Source: Hoylesella pleuritidis JCM 14110
Lineage (GTDB): Bacteria; Bacteroidota; Bacteroidia; Bacteroidales; Bacteroidaceae
Assembly (NCBI RefSeq): GCF_000613725.1
Contig: NZ_BAJN01000003.1
Span: forward strand, 62,001 to 126,000
Length of the DNA stretch: 64,000 nucleotides
Reading direction: 5' to 3'
In this document: in pieces, positions 22,223 to 32,214 of the stretch
Layout: each line of letters starts with the position of its first letter
Numbering within the stretch: position 1 is the first letter of the stretch
Program-made: the position numbers and the translations under genes
The notes under the pieces: generated by a model
Databases searched by the model: none
Seen by the model: the letters and a program-made list of their open reading frames with translations, nothing else
What the model was told of the DNA's origin: nothing

Positions 22223-23638
22223 ATGGTAGAAACATTTCAAACAAAACTCAGCGACTCAAAGCTATGGCGTTGGACCGCGTTAATCTTACTCGCTTCGGCG
22301 ATGTTCTTTGCCTACATTTTCGTAGACATTCTTTCTCCGTTACAGGAATTCTTGCAGACACAACGTGGGTGGGATCCTGTTGCTTACGGTCATTATGCAG
22401 GTTCCGAACCTTTCCTCAATGTGTTTGTCTTCTTCCTGATTTTCGCCGGAATCATTCTCGATAAGATGGGCGTGCGCTTTACTGCTGTTCTTTCGGGAGC
22501 GGTGATGGTTCTCGGTGCGGGAATTAACTACTATGCCGTGAGCGACTTCTTCGTAGGAAGCAGCCTCGAAACATTCTTTACCAACACATTGAATTTGCCC
22601 CAAACGTGGTGGAATGTTACCCCATTCTATGCCGGAATGCCGGCATCAGCCAAGCTGTCGGCCATCGGATTTATGATCTTCGGATGTGGAGCAGAGATGG
22701 CGGGCATCACTGTTTCGCGCGGTATTGTGAAATGGTTCAAAGGTAAAGAGATGGCTTTGGCTATGGGAATTGAGATGGCCATTGCCCGTGTCGGTGTTGC
22801 TGTTGTCGTCGTTGCATCTCCGGCGCTTGCCGCTATCAAACCGATCAGCGTGTCGCGTCCCGTTGCTTTCGAGCTGGTGTTGCTCTGTATCGGTCTGATT
22901 TGCTTCATCGTTTACGGTTTTATGGATAAGAAACTCGATGCACAAGGTGTTGAAGAAGAAAAAGATGATCCGTTCAAAGTAAGCGATATCGGTAAAATCC
23001 TTTCATTGAAAGTATTCTGGCTCGTGGCTCTTCTTTGTGTTTTGTATTATTCGGCGATATTCCCTTTCCAGAAATATGCTATCAATATGTTGCAATGCAA
23101 CCTGCATTTCTCTGCTGCTGATGCTGGACTAGTGTTCTTTGTCTTCCCGCTTGGTGCTGCCGCTGTAACGCCGTTCCTCGGCAACTATCTCGATCATAAA
23201 GGCAAGGGAGCTTCGATGCTTATCTTGGGTGCAATTTTGATGATTGTCTGCCACCTTGTATTTGCTTTCGTTGTACCAGCAACACAGAGCGTCGTTATCA
23301 CCCTGACAGCCGTTATTGTGCTCGGAATCTCGTTCTCGCTTGTGCCCGCGGCTCTTTGGCCATCGGTGCCCAAGCTCATCGATGAGAAGCTTATCGGTTC
23401 GGCTTATGCCCTGATCTTTTGGATTCAGAACATCGGACTCTATGCTTTCCCGATGATTATCGGTTCGGTGTTGAGTGCATCTAATCCTGGCATTACCGAT
23501 CCATTACAGTATAATTACACCATTCCGATGTGCGTATTTGCTTCTCTGGGTGTGATGGCTTTATTCCTTGGCTTTGCGCTTAAAGCTTTGGATAAAAAGA
23601 AAGGCTATGGTCTTGAAGCGCCTAATATTCAGTCATAA
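22223..23638 (+). CDS. Major facilitator superfamily transporter
   Basis: A 471-residue inner membrane protein with about 12 membrane segments in two halves and a central cytoplasmic loop near residue 235 (DKKLDAQGVEEEKDD). The signature loop ILDKMGVRF after the second helix is the usual MFS motif A. The substrate is not recognisable. It lies 49 bp after dpp5 and ends at a terminator, so it may be the last gene of the pyrG series or have its own start. Confidence 0.88.
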   Translation: MVETFQTKLSDSKLWRWTALILLASAMFFAYIFVDILSPLQEFLQTQRGWDPVAYGHYAGSEPFLNVFVFFLIFAGIILDKMGVRFTAVLSGAVMVLGAGINYYAVSDFFVGSSLETFFTNTLNLPQTWWNVTPFYAGMPASAKLSAIGFMIFGCGAEMAGITVSRGIVKWFKGKEMALAMGIEMAIARVGVAVVVVASPALAAIKPISVSRPVAFELVLLCIGLICFIVYGFMDKKLDAQGVEEEKDDPFKVSDIGKILSLKVFWLVALLCVLYYSAIFPFQKYAINMLQCNLHFSAADAGLVFFVFPLGAAAVTPFLGNYLDHKGKGASMLILGAILMIVCHLVFAFVVPATQSVVITLTAVIVLGISFSLVPAALWPSVPKLIDEKLIGSAYALIFWIQNIGLYAFPMIIGSVLSASNPGITDPLQYNYTIPMCVFASLGVMALFLGFALKALDKKKGYGLEAPNIQS

Positions 23639-23666
23639 AGTGTTAGTAATATTTCGATATGAAAAG

Positions 23667-23704
23667 AAAAATTCCGATTGTCAATAGCAATCGGGATTTT
23701 TTTT
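23667..23704 (+). terminator. Rho-independent terminator after the MFS gene
   Basis: Stem AAATTCCGATTG with CAATCGGGATTT (one G-T pair), 7-nt loop, followed by eight T. It separates the plus-strand series from the convergent FecCD gene. Confidence 0.85.
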
Positions 23705-23739
23705 ACTCTTATTACACACTGGAATACAAGTAATATTTC

Positions 23740-24804
23740 TTATGAACGCTTCACGATAACATAAATAATAACAGGAGAACCGATGAGGGGCGTTACGGCA
23801 TTCAGTGGGATTATTCCTCCGTCTGCGGGTAGACAACAGAGAAGATTACACAACAATGCCACAGTAGAACCGATGAGTATTGTGGCAGGCAATAGCGAAT
23901 AGTGATTCTCGGTAGACAAAACGAGACGGGCAATGTGTGGAACGGCTAAGCCGATAAAAGCAATCGGTCCGCAAAAAGCTGTGCTTATGGCTGTCAACAA
24001 GCCTGTAATTACTAACAAATAATTGCGTACACGAATTGTATTTATGCCCAGATTCTCAGCATATTGTTCGCCAAGCAGCAAAGCGTTAAGTGGTTTGATC
24101 ATCGTAAATGAAGCCAAAAGTCCTACTATGATGATGGTAATAAAGATAGGAAGCTGTGTCATCGACACACCACCAAAGTCCCCCATTCCCCACATTATAT
24201 AAGACTTGACACCCTGTTCAGTAGCAAAAAAGTTGAGCAACGATACTGCCGAGGAAGCCAGATAACCAATCATTAGACCGATGATCAGCAGCATTATTCC
24301 GTTATGAACAAGCGAAGAGAACAAAAAAATGATACCTGTTACTAACATCGCACCGGTAAATGCAGCGACCAATACAGCCAAAAATCCCGACAAATTCAGC
24401 CCGCCAATACTTACATTACCTCCCAATAGCAGCATTACCACTGCCACACCGAGTCCTGCTCCGCTCGTAATTCCGAAGACAGAAGGGCCTGCTAACGGAT
24501 TACGGAATGCTGTTTGCAACATCAATCCGCTTACAGATAAGGCTGCCCCGCATAGAATTGCTGTAATGGCTTGCGGCAACCGAGATTCCAGAATGATGTA
24601 TCGCCAACTCTCTTTCACCCCGTTTTTTCCTGTAAGAACGGTCCAGACGTCAGCCGGCGGAATCCGGATCGGTCCCACAATGAGATTGAGTGTGAAAAGA
24701 ACGGCAATGAGAATGGGCAGAATAATAAACAAAATTCTTCCGCGCCTCTTCCCCGAAGGAAGGAACTCAAAGGGTCTTTTATATATCATCTTGTTTTTAT
24801 CCAT
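23740..24804 (-). CDS. FecCD-family iron/cobalamin ABC transporter permease
   Basis: A 354-residue inner membrane permease for siderophore, haem or vitamin B12 uptake. About 10 helices; hallmark segments are ESRLPQAITAILCGAALSVSGLMLQTAFRNPLAGPSVFGI in pieces (about 70-110) and CGPIAFIGLAVPHIARL (about 285-301), the ATPase contact region. Its start overlaps the araC-type gene by 8 bp, so the two are translated together. Neither the binding protein nor the ATPase of such a system is adjacent, which is unusual; partners must be elsewhere or lost. Confidence 0.93.
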   Translation of the reverse strand: MDKNKMIYKRPFEFLPSGKRRGRILFIILPILIAVLFTLNLIVGPIRIPPADVWTVLTGKNGVKESWRYIILESRLPQAITAILCGAALSVSGLMLQTAFRNPLAGPSVFGITSGAGLGVAVVMLLLGGNVSIGGLNLSGFLAVLVAAFTGAMLVTGIIFLFSSLVHNGIMLLIIGLMIGYLASSAVSLLNFFATEQGVKSYIMWGMGDFGGVSMTQLPIFITIIIVGLLASFTMIKPLNALLLGEQYAENLGINTIRVRNYLLVITGLLTAISTAFCGPIAFIGLAVPHIARLVLSTENHYSLLPATILIGSTVALLCNLLCCLPADGGIIPLNAVTPLIGSPVIIYVIVKRS

Positions 24805-25729
24805 TTTTCATTTCTCGATTTTCAATTCTCAATTCCCGATATTCTCGGGGCGTAATTCCTGTGAGTCGTTTGAAATATTTGCAGAAAAAGCTATCTGTCG
24901 GGAAATCTAACAGATCGGCAATCTGCGAGATTTGCAGCGTACTGTGGCGCAATAAAACTTTTACTTCCATCACCGTAGCACGGTTGATCCATTCTTTTGC
25001 AGCAACTCCACTCACTTGTTTGATCAGTGTTCCGAGGTAACGCGGAGTGAGATGCAATCGATCGGCATAATATTCGAGATGTCGTTGACGGCCATTTGAT
25101 TGGTTGACCAATCGAATAAAACTGTCGAACAGCTCGCGTTCGTGTGTTTGTTGTTTCTCTATCGTAGCCGTATACTTTTCATATAGCGTGCTGAAATAAT
25201 GGATCAGTGCAGCCATAAGGTTTTTGACCGTTTCGTTGTTGCTTTCTGCCTGATGCACGATTTCCCATAATAAAGAAAAGATTTTTCGATACATTGTTAT
25301 CTCATCAACTGTCGGTATAAACATTTCGCCCTGCATTCTGATTAGTAACGGTGATGGAATCTGCCCTCGCATAATAGTGTTGAGCAGTTCAGTTGTGATA
25401 GTAAAGCCTTCGAGATCGAGATCGTCTGAGCATCGTTCGACCTGCATAATACTGTCACTACCGATAAATACGAGCATTCCCTGTGTCACGTGAAAGGGTT
25501 GAAGATTGAGAATGACATCTGCTTCGCCCGATTTGATATATCCAATACGCATATCGTCAAACCGCATCGGAATCCCAGTTTCAAAGATATTCTTCAATAC
25601 TCGAACCATATTTTTCACCATAGCGAAGTCGTGTCCGAGGAAAGATGTGAAGTGAGGATCGTGCATATTCTTTTCAACGAGTTCTCTGAAAAGCGAGAAC
25701 GAGATACGTTGTGGTTGTTTGTCAATCAT
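24797..25729 (-). CDS. AraC-family transcriptional regulator
   Basis: A 310-residue regulator with an N-terminal cupin-like sensory half and a C-terminal double helix-turn-helix: LEYYADRLHLTPRYLGTLIKQVSG and LQISQIADLLDFPTDSFFCKYFKRLTGITPREYR, both typical. The last residues (ELRIENREMKNG) come from AT-rich repeat-like DNA and look like a recent C-terminal extension running into the next gene. It is divergent from the TolC/HlyD/ABC efflux operon, its most likely target, and also overlaps the FecCD gene. Confidence 0.9.
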   Translation of the reverse strand: MIDKQPQRISFSLFRELVEKNMHDPHFTSFLGHDFAMVKNMVRVLKNIFETGIPMRFDDMRIGYIKSGEADVILNLQPFHVTQGMLVFIGSDSIMQVERCSDDLDLEGFTITTELLNTIMRGQIPSPLLIRMQGEMFIPTVDEITMYRKIFSLLWEIVHQAESNNETVKNLMAALIHYFSTLYEKYTATIEKQQTHERELFDSFIRLVNQSNGRQRHLEYYADRLHLTPRYLGTLIKQVSGVAAKEWINRATVMEVKVLLRHSTLQISQIADLLDFPTDSFFCKYFKRLTGITPREYRELRIENREMKNG

Positions 25730-25784
25730 TGTTCCAACTCCTTTCCGTTCGTCAGTACTATTTATTCTATACGGGTTTGGTGTA

Positions 25785-25792
25785 CAAAGTTA
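25785..25792 (-). promoter_or_regulatory. Candidate -7 element of the araC-type gene
   Basis: TAACTTTG on the minus strand, 56 bp upstream of the start codon, fits the -7 consensus; no TTTG is seen at the -33 position. On the plus strand TATTTTTG at 25935-25942 could similarly serve the tolC-like gene. Confidence 0.4.
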
Positions 25793-25966
25793 CACTTTTA
25801 TGCTCTCAATTTACACATAAACGAGATTTTATTGTTCCCTGAGAACAGAAGATTCGATACAAAAAAGAAAGTATTTACTACGAAAAGAACATTATTCGTG
25901 TAGAATGGATAACGAATGTACGTATGAAAAGGGCTATTTTTGCAATGATTATTCAAAGGAAAGACG

Positions 25967-27214
25967 ATGAAAAGGAAATTAACGATCGTATTCGGGTTAA
26001 TGGTGACCATAAAAGTATTTGCACAACTTTCAATAGCCGACTGTCAACAAATGGCACATGACAATTATCCTGCCATCAAGCGATATAATCTGATTATGCT
26101 ACATCGTAATTATGATGTGAGCAACCTATCGAAAGCATATCTGCCACAAATAAAGGTTGGGACAACAGCCGGTTTGTTCACAGATCTGCTCCGATTGCCT
26201 ATTGCGTTGCAAGCAGTTGCAGGTAGAGAGATTAAGAATCATCTGTTGATGGCCAACGTACAAGTGAACCAATTAATTTACGATGGTGGTACAGTAGCAG
26301 CCACGAAACGTGTGGTGCGACGGCAAACTGAGGCTGAAAGTAGAGCGACAGACGTAACGATGTATGATATCCGTAGCCGAGTGAATGAGCTGTTTTTCGG
26401 CATTCTGATGCTTGATGCACAACTCCGACGTAGCGAATTGCTGCAAAACGATCTTGCATTGAGCCGCAAAACGGTGGACGGAATGTTGCGGGGAGGCATT
26501 GCCAATCAGTCGGATATAGATGCGGTAGCAGTAGAACAAGTGCGAGCCGAGCAACAGACGACGAGTTTGCGAGCGTCGCGCCGTGCTTATCTCACAATGT
26601 TGGGGTTATTCATTGGTCGCGAGTTGGCCGATACAATTGTATTGAAACACCCATCGGAAATAAGAGAACAGCATGCAATATCGACACAACGGCCAGAGTT
26701 GGCGGCCTTTGTAGCCCGACAAAGAATGATCGATGCACAGCGCAAGGTGCTCGACACGCAACTCCGCCCGAAGTTGAGCGCCTTCGGGTTGGCGGCCTAT
26801 CATAACCGAATGATGAGTTTGGTGCAAGACAAATTCTTTGCGGCAGGACTCACATTGAGTTGGGACATCACGCCATTTTACACGCGCCGCAATGATCTGC
26901 GCAAGTTGTCTGTACAGCAACAGCAGGTGGATAATGACCGCGAAATATTCCTTTTCAACACCCATTTACTGTCTGCGAGTGTCAACGGAATCATCAACGA
27001 TCTGCGCGAAGGTCTCAAACAAGACGATCGTATCATCTCTTTACGTGAGCGTATACGTGAAAAGTCGATGCGGCGTATGCAGAACGGCACAGAGACGGTT
27101 AACGAAATGCTGCGCAATGTCAATGCTGTAAACGATGCTCAACAGCAAAAAGACATCCACGAAATTCAACTTTTGGAAGCGATTTACAAACTGAAATATA
27201 TTTATAATTACTGA
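25967..27214 (+). CDS. TolC-family outer membrane efflux protein
   Basis: Outer membrane exit duct of a tripartite exporter, 415 residues. Signal peptide MKRKLTIVFGLMVTIKVFAQ, then SIADCQQMAHDNYPAIKRY, the usual TolC opening, and long amphipathic helices in two repeats (about 40-200 and 230-415). First gene of an operon continuing with a periplasmic adaptor, tandem ATPases and two permeases, and divergent from the AraC-type regulator. Confidence 0.92.
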   Translation: MKRKLTIVFGLMVTIKVFAQLSIADCQQMAHDNYPAIKRYNLIMLHRNYDVSNLSKAYLPQIKVGTTAGLFTDLLRLPIALQAVAGREIKNHLLMANVQVNQLIYDGGTVAATKRVVRRQTEAESRATDVTMYDIRSRVNELFFGILMLDAQLRRSELLQNDLALSRKTVDGMLRGGIANQSDIDAVAVEQVRAEQQTTSLRASRRAYLTMLGLFIGRELADTIVLKHPSEIREQHAISTQRPELAAFVARQRMIDAQRKVLDTQLRPKLSAFGLAAYHNRMMSLVQDKFFAAGLTLSWDITPFYTRRNDLRKLSVQQQQVDNDREIFLFNTHLLSASVNGIINDLREGLKQDDRIISLRERIREKSMRRMQNGTETVNEMLRNVNAVNDAQQQKDIHEIQLLEAIYKLKYIYNY

Positions 27215-27246
27215 ACTTTCGCAAGTTCGGCAGTTGATGGGGAAAT

Positions 27247-27339
27247 GAGTAAACAAGTGAACAAGGAAAAGTGTTGGTTCATCGGGAATACAGGTCAAAT
27301 GCCTTAGGCAAACATTCTGCCTTGTCAACTCGTTAACTC
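27247..27339 (+). repeat. Imperfect inverted repeat of AACTCGTTAAC-type words
   Basis: GAGTAAACAAGTGAACAAGG (27247-27266) pairs with the segment at 27320-27339 at about 16 of 20 positions, followed by CGCTTTTTATC. It lies between the tolC-like and hlyD-like genes and could act as an attenuator. A related inverted repeat lies at 39280-39351. Confidence 0.5.
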
Positions 27340-27390
27340 GCTTTTTATCAACGATGAATTATGCTTGCGAAACTTAAAGAATCATTGCAT

Positions 27391-28284
27391 ATGAAGCATA
27401 ACAGAATATTGGCAGTCGTGCTGATGACTGCATTGACGGCCTGCACTTCGGGCAAACGAGATTATGATGCCACCGGAACTTTCGAGACAACAGAAGTTAC
27501 CGTGTCGGCGGAAGAGAGTGGGAAACTGCTCTGGTTCAACGTTGAGGAAGGCAAAAATATCGTTGAAGGTGCGCAAGTTGGCCTCATCGATACGGTCCAG
27601 TTGACCTTAACGGCTTGCCAATTGGGTGCTACGAGGAGTTCTATAGCACATCAACGGCCCGACATCCGGAAGCAAATCGCTGCCACGAAACAGCAGCTTT
27701 TAAAAGCCGAACAAGAGCAACGGCGCTTCCGGGGACTGGTGAAAGACGAGGCAGCCAACCGCAAACTGCTCGACGATGCCACATCTGCCGTATTGGTGTT
27801 GAAGCGCCAGTTAGCTGCTCAAATATCCTCTTTGGACAACAGCACACAGACGTTGAACGCGCAGATCAGCGCCACTGACATTCAGAAATATCAAGTGTTG
27901 GATCGGCTCTCCAAGTGTCATATCACCTCGCCGATTACGGGCACCGTGCTCGGAAAATATGTCGAGCCGGGCGAATTTGCTATAATCGGTAAGCCGCTCT
28001 TCAAAGTTGCCGACCTTAAAAACGTCTTCCTGCGCGCTTATATCACATCGGCCCAATTAGAAAAAGTGAAGATCGGGCAGCAAGTAACGGTGATGGCCGA
28101 TTATGGCAACGGTCGACGAAAGACTTACAAAGGCACAGTAGCGTGGATTGCAGACCGTGCCGAGTTTACACCCAAGACCATTCTGACCGACGATGAACGC
28201 GCCGATCTGGTGTACGCTGTGAAGATTGCCGTGGCTAATGATGGCTATATCAAGATCGGGATGTATGGAGAAGTGAGATTCTGA
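27391..28284 (+). CDS. HlyD-family periplasmic adaptor lipoprotein
   Basis: Membrane fusion protein linking the ABC pump to TolC. The start chosen is MKHNRILAVVLMTALTAC (27391), which gives a clean lipoprotein signal; ten extra codons upstream are open but add nothing. Residues about 25-80 and 180-215 are the two halves of the lipoyl domain (GTFETTEVTVSAEESGKL; ITSPITGTVLGKYVEPGEF), separated by an alpha-helical hairpin; the beta-barrel follows (RAYITSAQLEKVKIGQQVTVM). 298 residues, normal for the YbhG/YhiI group. Confidence 0.92.
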   Translation: MKHNRILAVVLMTALTACTSGKRDYDATGTFETTEVTVSAEESGKLLWFNVEEGKNIVEGAQVGLIDTVQLTLTACQLGATRSSIAHQRPDIRKQIAATKQQLLKAEQEQRRFRGLVKDEAANRKLLDDATSAVLVLKRQLAAQISSLDNSTQTLNAQISATDIQKYQVLDRLSKCHITSPITGTVLGKYVEPGEFAIIGKPLFKVADLKNVFLRAYITSAQLEKVKIGQQVTVMADYGNGRRKTYKGTVAWIADRAEFTPKTILTDDERADLVYAVKIAVANDGYIKIGMYGEVRF

Positions 28285-28290
28285 CAGCCT

Positions 28291-29018
28291 ATGCACGCAA
28301 TTGAAGTACGTAATGTCTATAAAAAATACGGCTCTGTACAGGCCTTAGAAGATGTTTCATTAGACGTCAGGAGTGGTGAAATCTTTGGCTTGATAGGCCC
28401 CGACGGTGCGGGAAAGACCTCACTTTTCCGTATAATGGCTACATTGCTACTGCCCGATAAAGGTATGGTGAGTGTCGACGGGTATGATGTCGTGGAGGGA
28501 GTGCAGACTATTCGTCAGCGCATCGGTTATATGCCGAGCCGTTTCTCGTTGTATCAAGACCTTACGGTAGAGGAGAATCTGCGATTCTTTGCAGACCTTT
28601 TCGGCACCACTGTTGCGCAAGGTTATGATGGAATCAAGGCTATTTACGGGCAGATCGAACCGTTTTGCCATCGCAAGACAGGCGCACTCTCGGGCGGAAT
28701 GAAGCAGAAATTGGCCCTTTCTTGTGCTTGATTCATCGTCCGTCGGTGCTTTTCCTTGACGAACCCACCACGGGTGTAGATCCTGTTTCACGCAAAGAAC
28801 TGTGGGAAATGCTCATTTCGCTCAAAGAGCGAGGTATTACCATCGTTGCCGCAACACCTTATCTCGATGAAATCAAGTGTTGTGAGCGGGTGGCATTCTT
28901 GGATAAAGGTCGGGTGAAAGCCATTGACACGGCCGACGGAATCTTGTCGCGTTTTGCCGAAGTATTCAATCCCAAGGTGCTGCACAGGATCATACGGAGG
29001 CAGAAAGCGACTCTGTAG
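28291..29018 (+). CDS. ABC exporter ATPase, first domain (frameshifted)
   Basis: Drives the efflux pump. Walker A is GPDGAGKTS (about residue 37), the signature is [11 protein letters not shown] and Walker B is [13 protein letters not shown]. The frame breaks near 28728, between ALSCA and LIHRPS, and adding one T to the GCTTG run restores it. Near its end a second break may exist: in the frame of the next gene the DNA upstream reads [18 protein letters not shown] without a stop, so the ancestral product was probably one protein with two ATPase domains of about 490 residues. It follows the hlyD-like gene by 6 bp. Confidence 0.85.
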
Positions 29019-29032
29019 CACAGTCGGACAAG

Positions 29033-29757
29033 GTGATTCGCATTGCGCACTTGGTTAAATCATTCGGCGATTTTCGTGCTGTCGACGACATTTCCTTTAC
29101 TGTTCATCGCGGCGAAATATTCGGATTTCTCGGTGCCAACGGTGCAGGCAAGACTACGGCAATGCGTATTCTCACTGGCTCAGTGGGCCTTCGGGAGGCC
29201 AAGGAACCGTGGCGGGATTCGATATAGCCACGGAATACGAGCAGATTAAGCGCCACATCGGCTATATGAGTCAGAAATTCTCACTCTATGAAGATATGAC
29301 CGTAGCACAGAATATCCGTCTTTTCGGCGGCATCTATGGGCTGAACGACCATGAGATTATGTGCAGAATAGATGAGATGTTGGCCCGATTGCATTTCATC
29401 GAGTACCGCGATACACTCGTAAAAACACTTCCTTTGGGGTGGAAACAGAAGTTGGCGTTCTCTGTCAGCATCTTTCACGAACCCGAAGTGGTATTTCTTG
29501 ATGAACCGACCGGCGGTGTAGACCCGGCCACGCGCAGGCAATTCTGGGAGCTGATTTATGCTGCTGCCGCTCGCGGAATTACCGTTTTTGTGACCACACA
29601 CTATATGGACGAGGCCGAATATTGCGATAGAATCTCGATAATGGTCGATGGAAAGATCCGCGCAATGGATTCGCCTGCGGCCCTGAAACAAGCTTACGGC
29701 TGTACGGATATGGATGAAGTGTTCACGAAATTAGCGCGACAAGCAACCCGCGTATGA
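29033..29757 (+). CDS. ABC exporter ATPase, second domain (frameshifted)
   Basis: Second nucleotide-binding unit of the same pump. It has Walker A in [10 protein letters not shown]-loop region [18 protein letters not shown], a signature position [11 protein letters not shown] that lacks the usual SGG, and Walker [14 protein letters not shown], then the H-loop His in [12 protein letters not shown]. The frame breaks near 29179 (ILTG in one frame; [15 protein letters not shown] in the other), repaired by one C. The GTG start at 29033 may only be an internal codon of a fused double-ATPase gene. Confidence 0.85.
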
Positions 29758-29764
29758 GTCACTC

Positions 29765-29841
29765 ATCAATTTAAAAACTTATAAACTCACAGACTTACCA
29801 ACTCACCAACTCATCAACTCACAAAACTCACTAACTCATAA
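29765..29841. repeat. Short tandem words of AACTCAYMAACTCA type
   Basis: The gap between ATPase and permease genes is a run of about 8-11 bp words (ACTTATAAACTCA, CCAACTCA, TCAACTCA, CTAACTCA). Similar words fill 22,175-22,220 and both hairpins at 27,247 and 39,280. No gene is visible in it. Confidence 0.55.
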
Positions 29842-29842
29842 G

Positions 29843-30937
29843 ATGTCTCCCACACTCTCGTTTATCATCAAAGAGACCCGCCATATCACTCGCGACCGGC
29901 GCACAATGCTGATACTCTTCGGTATGCCGGTGGTAATGATGTTGCTGTTCGGTTTCGCCATACGCACCGATTTGCGGAATGTGAACCTTGCGGTCTTGAC
30001 TTCTTCAATGGACAATCGCACTCAACAGATCATCGACCGACTTAATGCGTCGGAATATTTTACTGTGACTCACTGTGTGGGTACACCCGAAGAGGCCCGC
30101 AGACTCATCGTTGCACGCAAAGCAGATATGGCTGTTGCTTTCACGCCCGGCTTTGCAAACCATCGCTATGATGCTACGGCGGGTATTCAACTCATTACCG
30201 ATTACACCGATCCTAACACGGGTGAGATGCAGAATGTGTATGCACAGCAGATTATTTCGGTGGCACTCGCATCGCCAGCAGCGGTCAAGACAGTGCCGCC
30301 TGTCAACAGCAGACTGCTCTATAATCCGCAAATGAAGAGCGCTTATAATTTTGTTCCCGGTATAATGGGTATGCTTCTGATTCTTATCTGTGCAATGATG
30401 ACTTCGGTAAGTATCGTTCGTGAGAAAGAGCGAGGCACGATGGAAGTTCTCTTGGCATCGCCCGTTCGCCCAATAGTCATCATTATTGCCAAGGCTATTC
30501 CTTATATGTTGCTCTCCATCGGTATTCTGATCAGTATTTTGGTCATATCCAAATATGTTCTCGCCGTGCCTCTTACAGGCAGTCTGTGGGCCCTTTTCGG
30601 CCTCTCCTTATTATATATATTGCTGGCGTTGGCATTGGGATTGCTCATCAGTATCATTGCCGACACGCAGTTGGCAGCACTCTTGCTCTCGGGAATGGTA
30701 TTGCTTTTGCCCAATCTGATGTTGTCAGGAATGATTTATCCTATCGAGAGTATGCCTGCCATTCTGCAATATCTGTCGGCTATTGTGCCCGCCCGATGGT
30801 ACATTTCGGCTATTCGCAAACTGATGATAATGGGTGTTGGTTTTGAGTTTATCCGTCAAGAACTGTTCGTCTTATTGTCAATGGCAGCGGTGATAATGAC
30901 TGTTGCTTTGGCAAAATTTAAAATTCGACTGCAATGA
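29843..30937 (+). CDS. ABC-2 type exporter permease 1
   Basis: A 364-residue inner membrane permease of the YbhS/YhhJ group. One N-terminal helix (MLILFGMPVVMMLLFGFAI), a periplasmic domain (about 50-165), then five or six helices starting FVPGIMGMLLILICAMMTSVSIVREKERGTMEVLL in pieces; the VREKERGTME segment is the hallmark of ABC-2 drug-export permeases. It overlaps the next permease by 4 bp. Confidence 0.93.
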   Translation: MSPTLSFIIKETRHITRDRRTMLILFGMPVVMMLLFGFAIRTDLRNVNLAVLTSSMDNRTQQIIDRLNASEYFTVTHCVGTPEEARRLIVARKADMAVAFTPGFANHRYDATAGIQLITDYTDPNTGEMQNVYAQQIISVALASPAAVKTVPPVNSRLLYNPQMKSAYNFVPGIMGMLLILICAMMTSVSIVREKERGTMEVLLASPVRPIVIIIAKAIPYMLLSIGILISILVISKYVLAVPLTGSLWALFGLSLLYILLALALGLLISIIADTQLAALLLSGMVLLLPNLMLSGMIYPIESMPAILQYLSAIVPARWYISAIRKLMIMGVGFEFIRQELFVLLSMAAVIMTVALAKFKIRLQ

Positions 30938-32021
30938 TACTAAAATATCTCATCTGGAAAGAGTTCATTCAAATACGGCATAATCCGTTCCTGCTGCGGT
31001 TGATCGTTATATTTCCCATTGTTATTATGTGTGTCGTGCCGTGGGTTACGACACTGGAAGTAAAGAATGTTGGCATTAGTGTCGTCGATAATGATCATTC
31101 TACGGTGTCTGCACAGTTGACAAATCGAATCGTGGCATCGCCTTATTTCAAGTTCAAAGGCGTGTATGGAACTTATGCTGAGGCGTTACACGGAATCGAA
31201 AAAAGCGATATTGACATTGCAATGGTTATCCCGCCGCATTATGAACGCAATCTCGTCAGCGGTCGACAGCCGCAAGTACTCATCGCCGCCAATGCTGTCA
31301 ACGGGACGAAAGGCAGTATCGGATCGGCTTATTTGGCTAATATCATCTATCGACAACGGGCCGAGACTACTGGAACAACGGCCCCTTCTCCTGTTGCTAC
31401 ACTGCCGATCTTCAACCCGAATAAGGATTATAAGGTTTATATGATTCCTGCTTTGTTAGCTCTTCTGACTGTCATGTTTTGCGGATTTATCCCTGCACTC
31501 AACATAGTTAGTGAGAAAGAGAAGGTACTATCGAGCAAATCAATGTGACCCCGGTACGTAAAGGCACTTTCATTTTAGCCAAACTCATTCCTTATTGGTT
31601 CATTGCGCTGTTTGTTGCAACAGTGTGTCTGCTTCTGTCTTGGGGTGTTTTTGGCATTACTCCCAATGGAAGCGTCTTCTCGGTTTACGTTTTGATTATT
31701 CTGTTGGCATTCGTTTTCAGCGGTTTAGGACTGATAGTTTCCAATTATAGTGATGTTATGCAGCAGGCGATGTTAGTGATGTGGTTCTTGATGGTGTGTC
31801 TGATGCTCCTCAGCGGATTGTTTACTCCCATTGCGAGTATGCCCAACTGGGCCCGTCATCTCACGTTTGTCAATCCGCTTCGTTATTTCATCGATGCTAT
31901 CCGTACGGTCTTTGTGCGGGGCGGCAGTCTGTCGAGTATTATCCCGCAACTCATCGTTCTCATCGCATTTGCTGCCGCAATCAATGTGTGGGCGGTGCAA
32001 AGCTATAAGAAAAACAGTTGA
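30934..32021 (+). CDS. ABC-2 type exporter permease 2 (frameshifted)
   Basis: Second permease of the pump, with the same architecture as its neighbour: an N-terminal helix, a periplasmic domain, then the membrane half. The frame breaks near 31522 exactly in the EKEKGTIEQI hallmark: the first frame runs VSEKEK then drifts to a stop, the second resumes GTIEQINVTPVRKGTFILAKLIPYW. Adding one A to the GAGAAGG run restores about 362 residues, equal to permease 1. Last gene of the operon. Confidence 0.88.
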
Positions 32022-32104
32022 GATTGGAAATGGTCTTGCTTTTGTCGTTCTTTCGTTTGAAAGAGAATAGAATGTTATTTTGTATGTATCTGAAAATCAG
32101 TTAT

Positions 32105-32214
32105 ATATGATAGGTCTTTCAATTAACGGTTAAATGTCTTACGATTAACCGTTAATTGAGTTCCGTTTAACGGCTTTTTGGTGTGCGTTTAACCGTTAAT
32201 CGTAAAGCCGTTTG
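32105..32214. repeat. Degenerate 22-bp tandem repeat array D (5 units)
   Basis: Units at 32105, 32127, 32149, 32171 and 32193. Four start CGGTTAA, CCGTTAA or CGGC and four end ATTAA or TTTAA. It lies between the efflux operon and the DUF4199 gene. Nothing else is recognisable in 32022-32346 apart from AT-rich TTAATTGTTAATTATC words. Confidence 0.75.

Noticed and set aside
28291..32021. Efflux operon as a recently transferred, decaying island
   Set aside because: No mobile-element signs or change in codon style, and its frameshifts are of the same kind as those in core genes such as carA.
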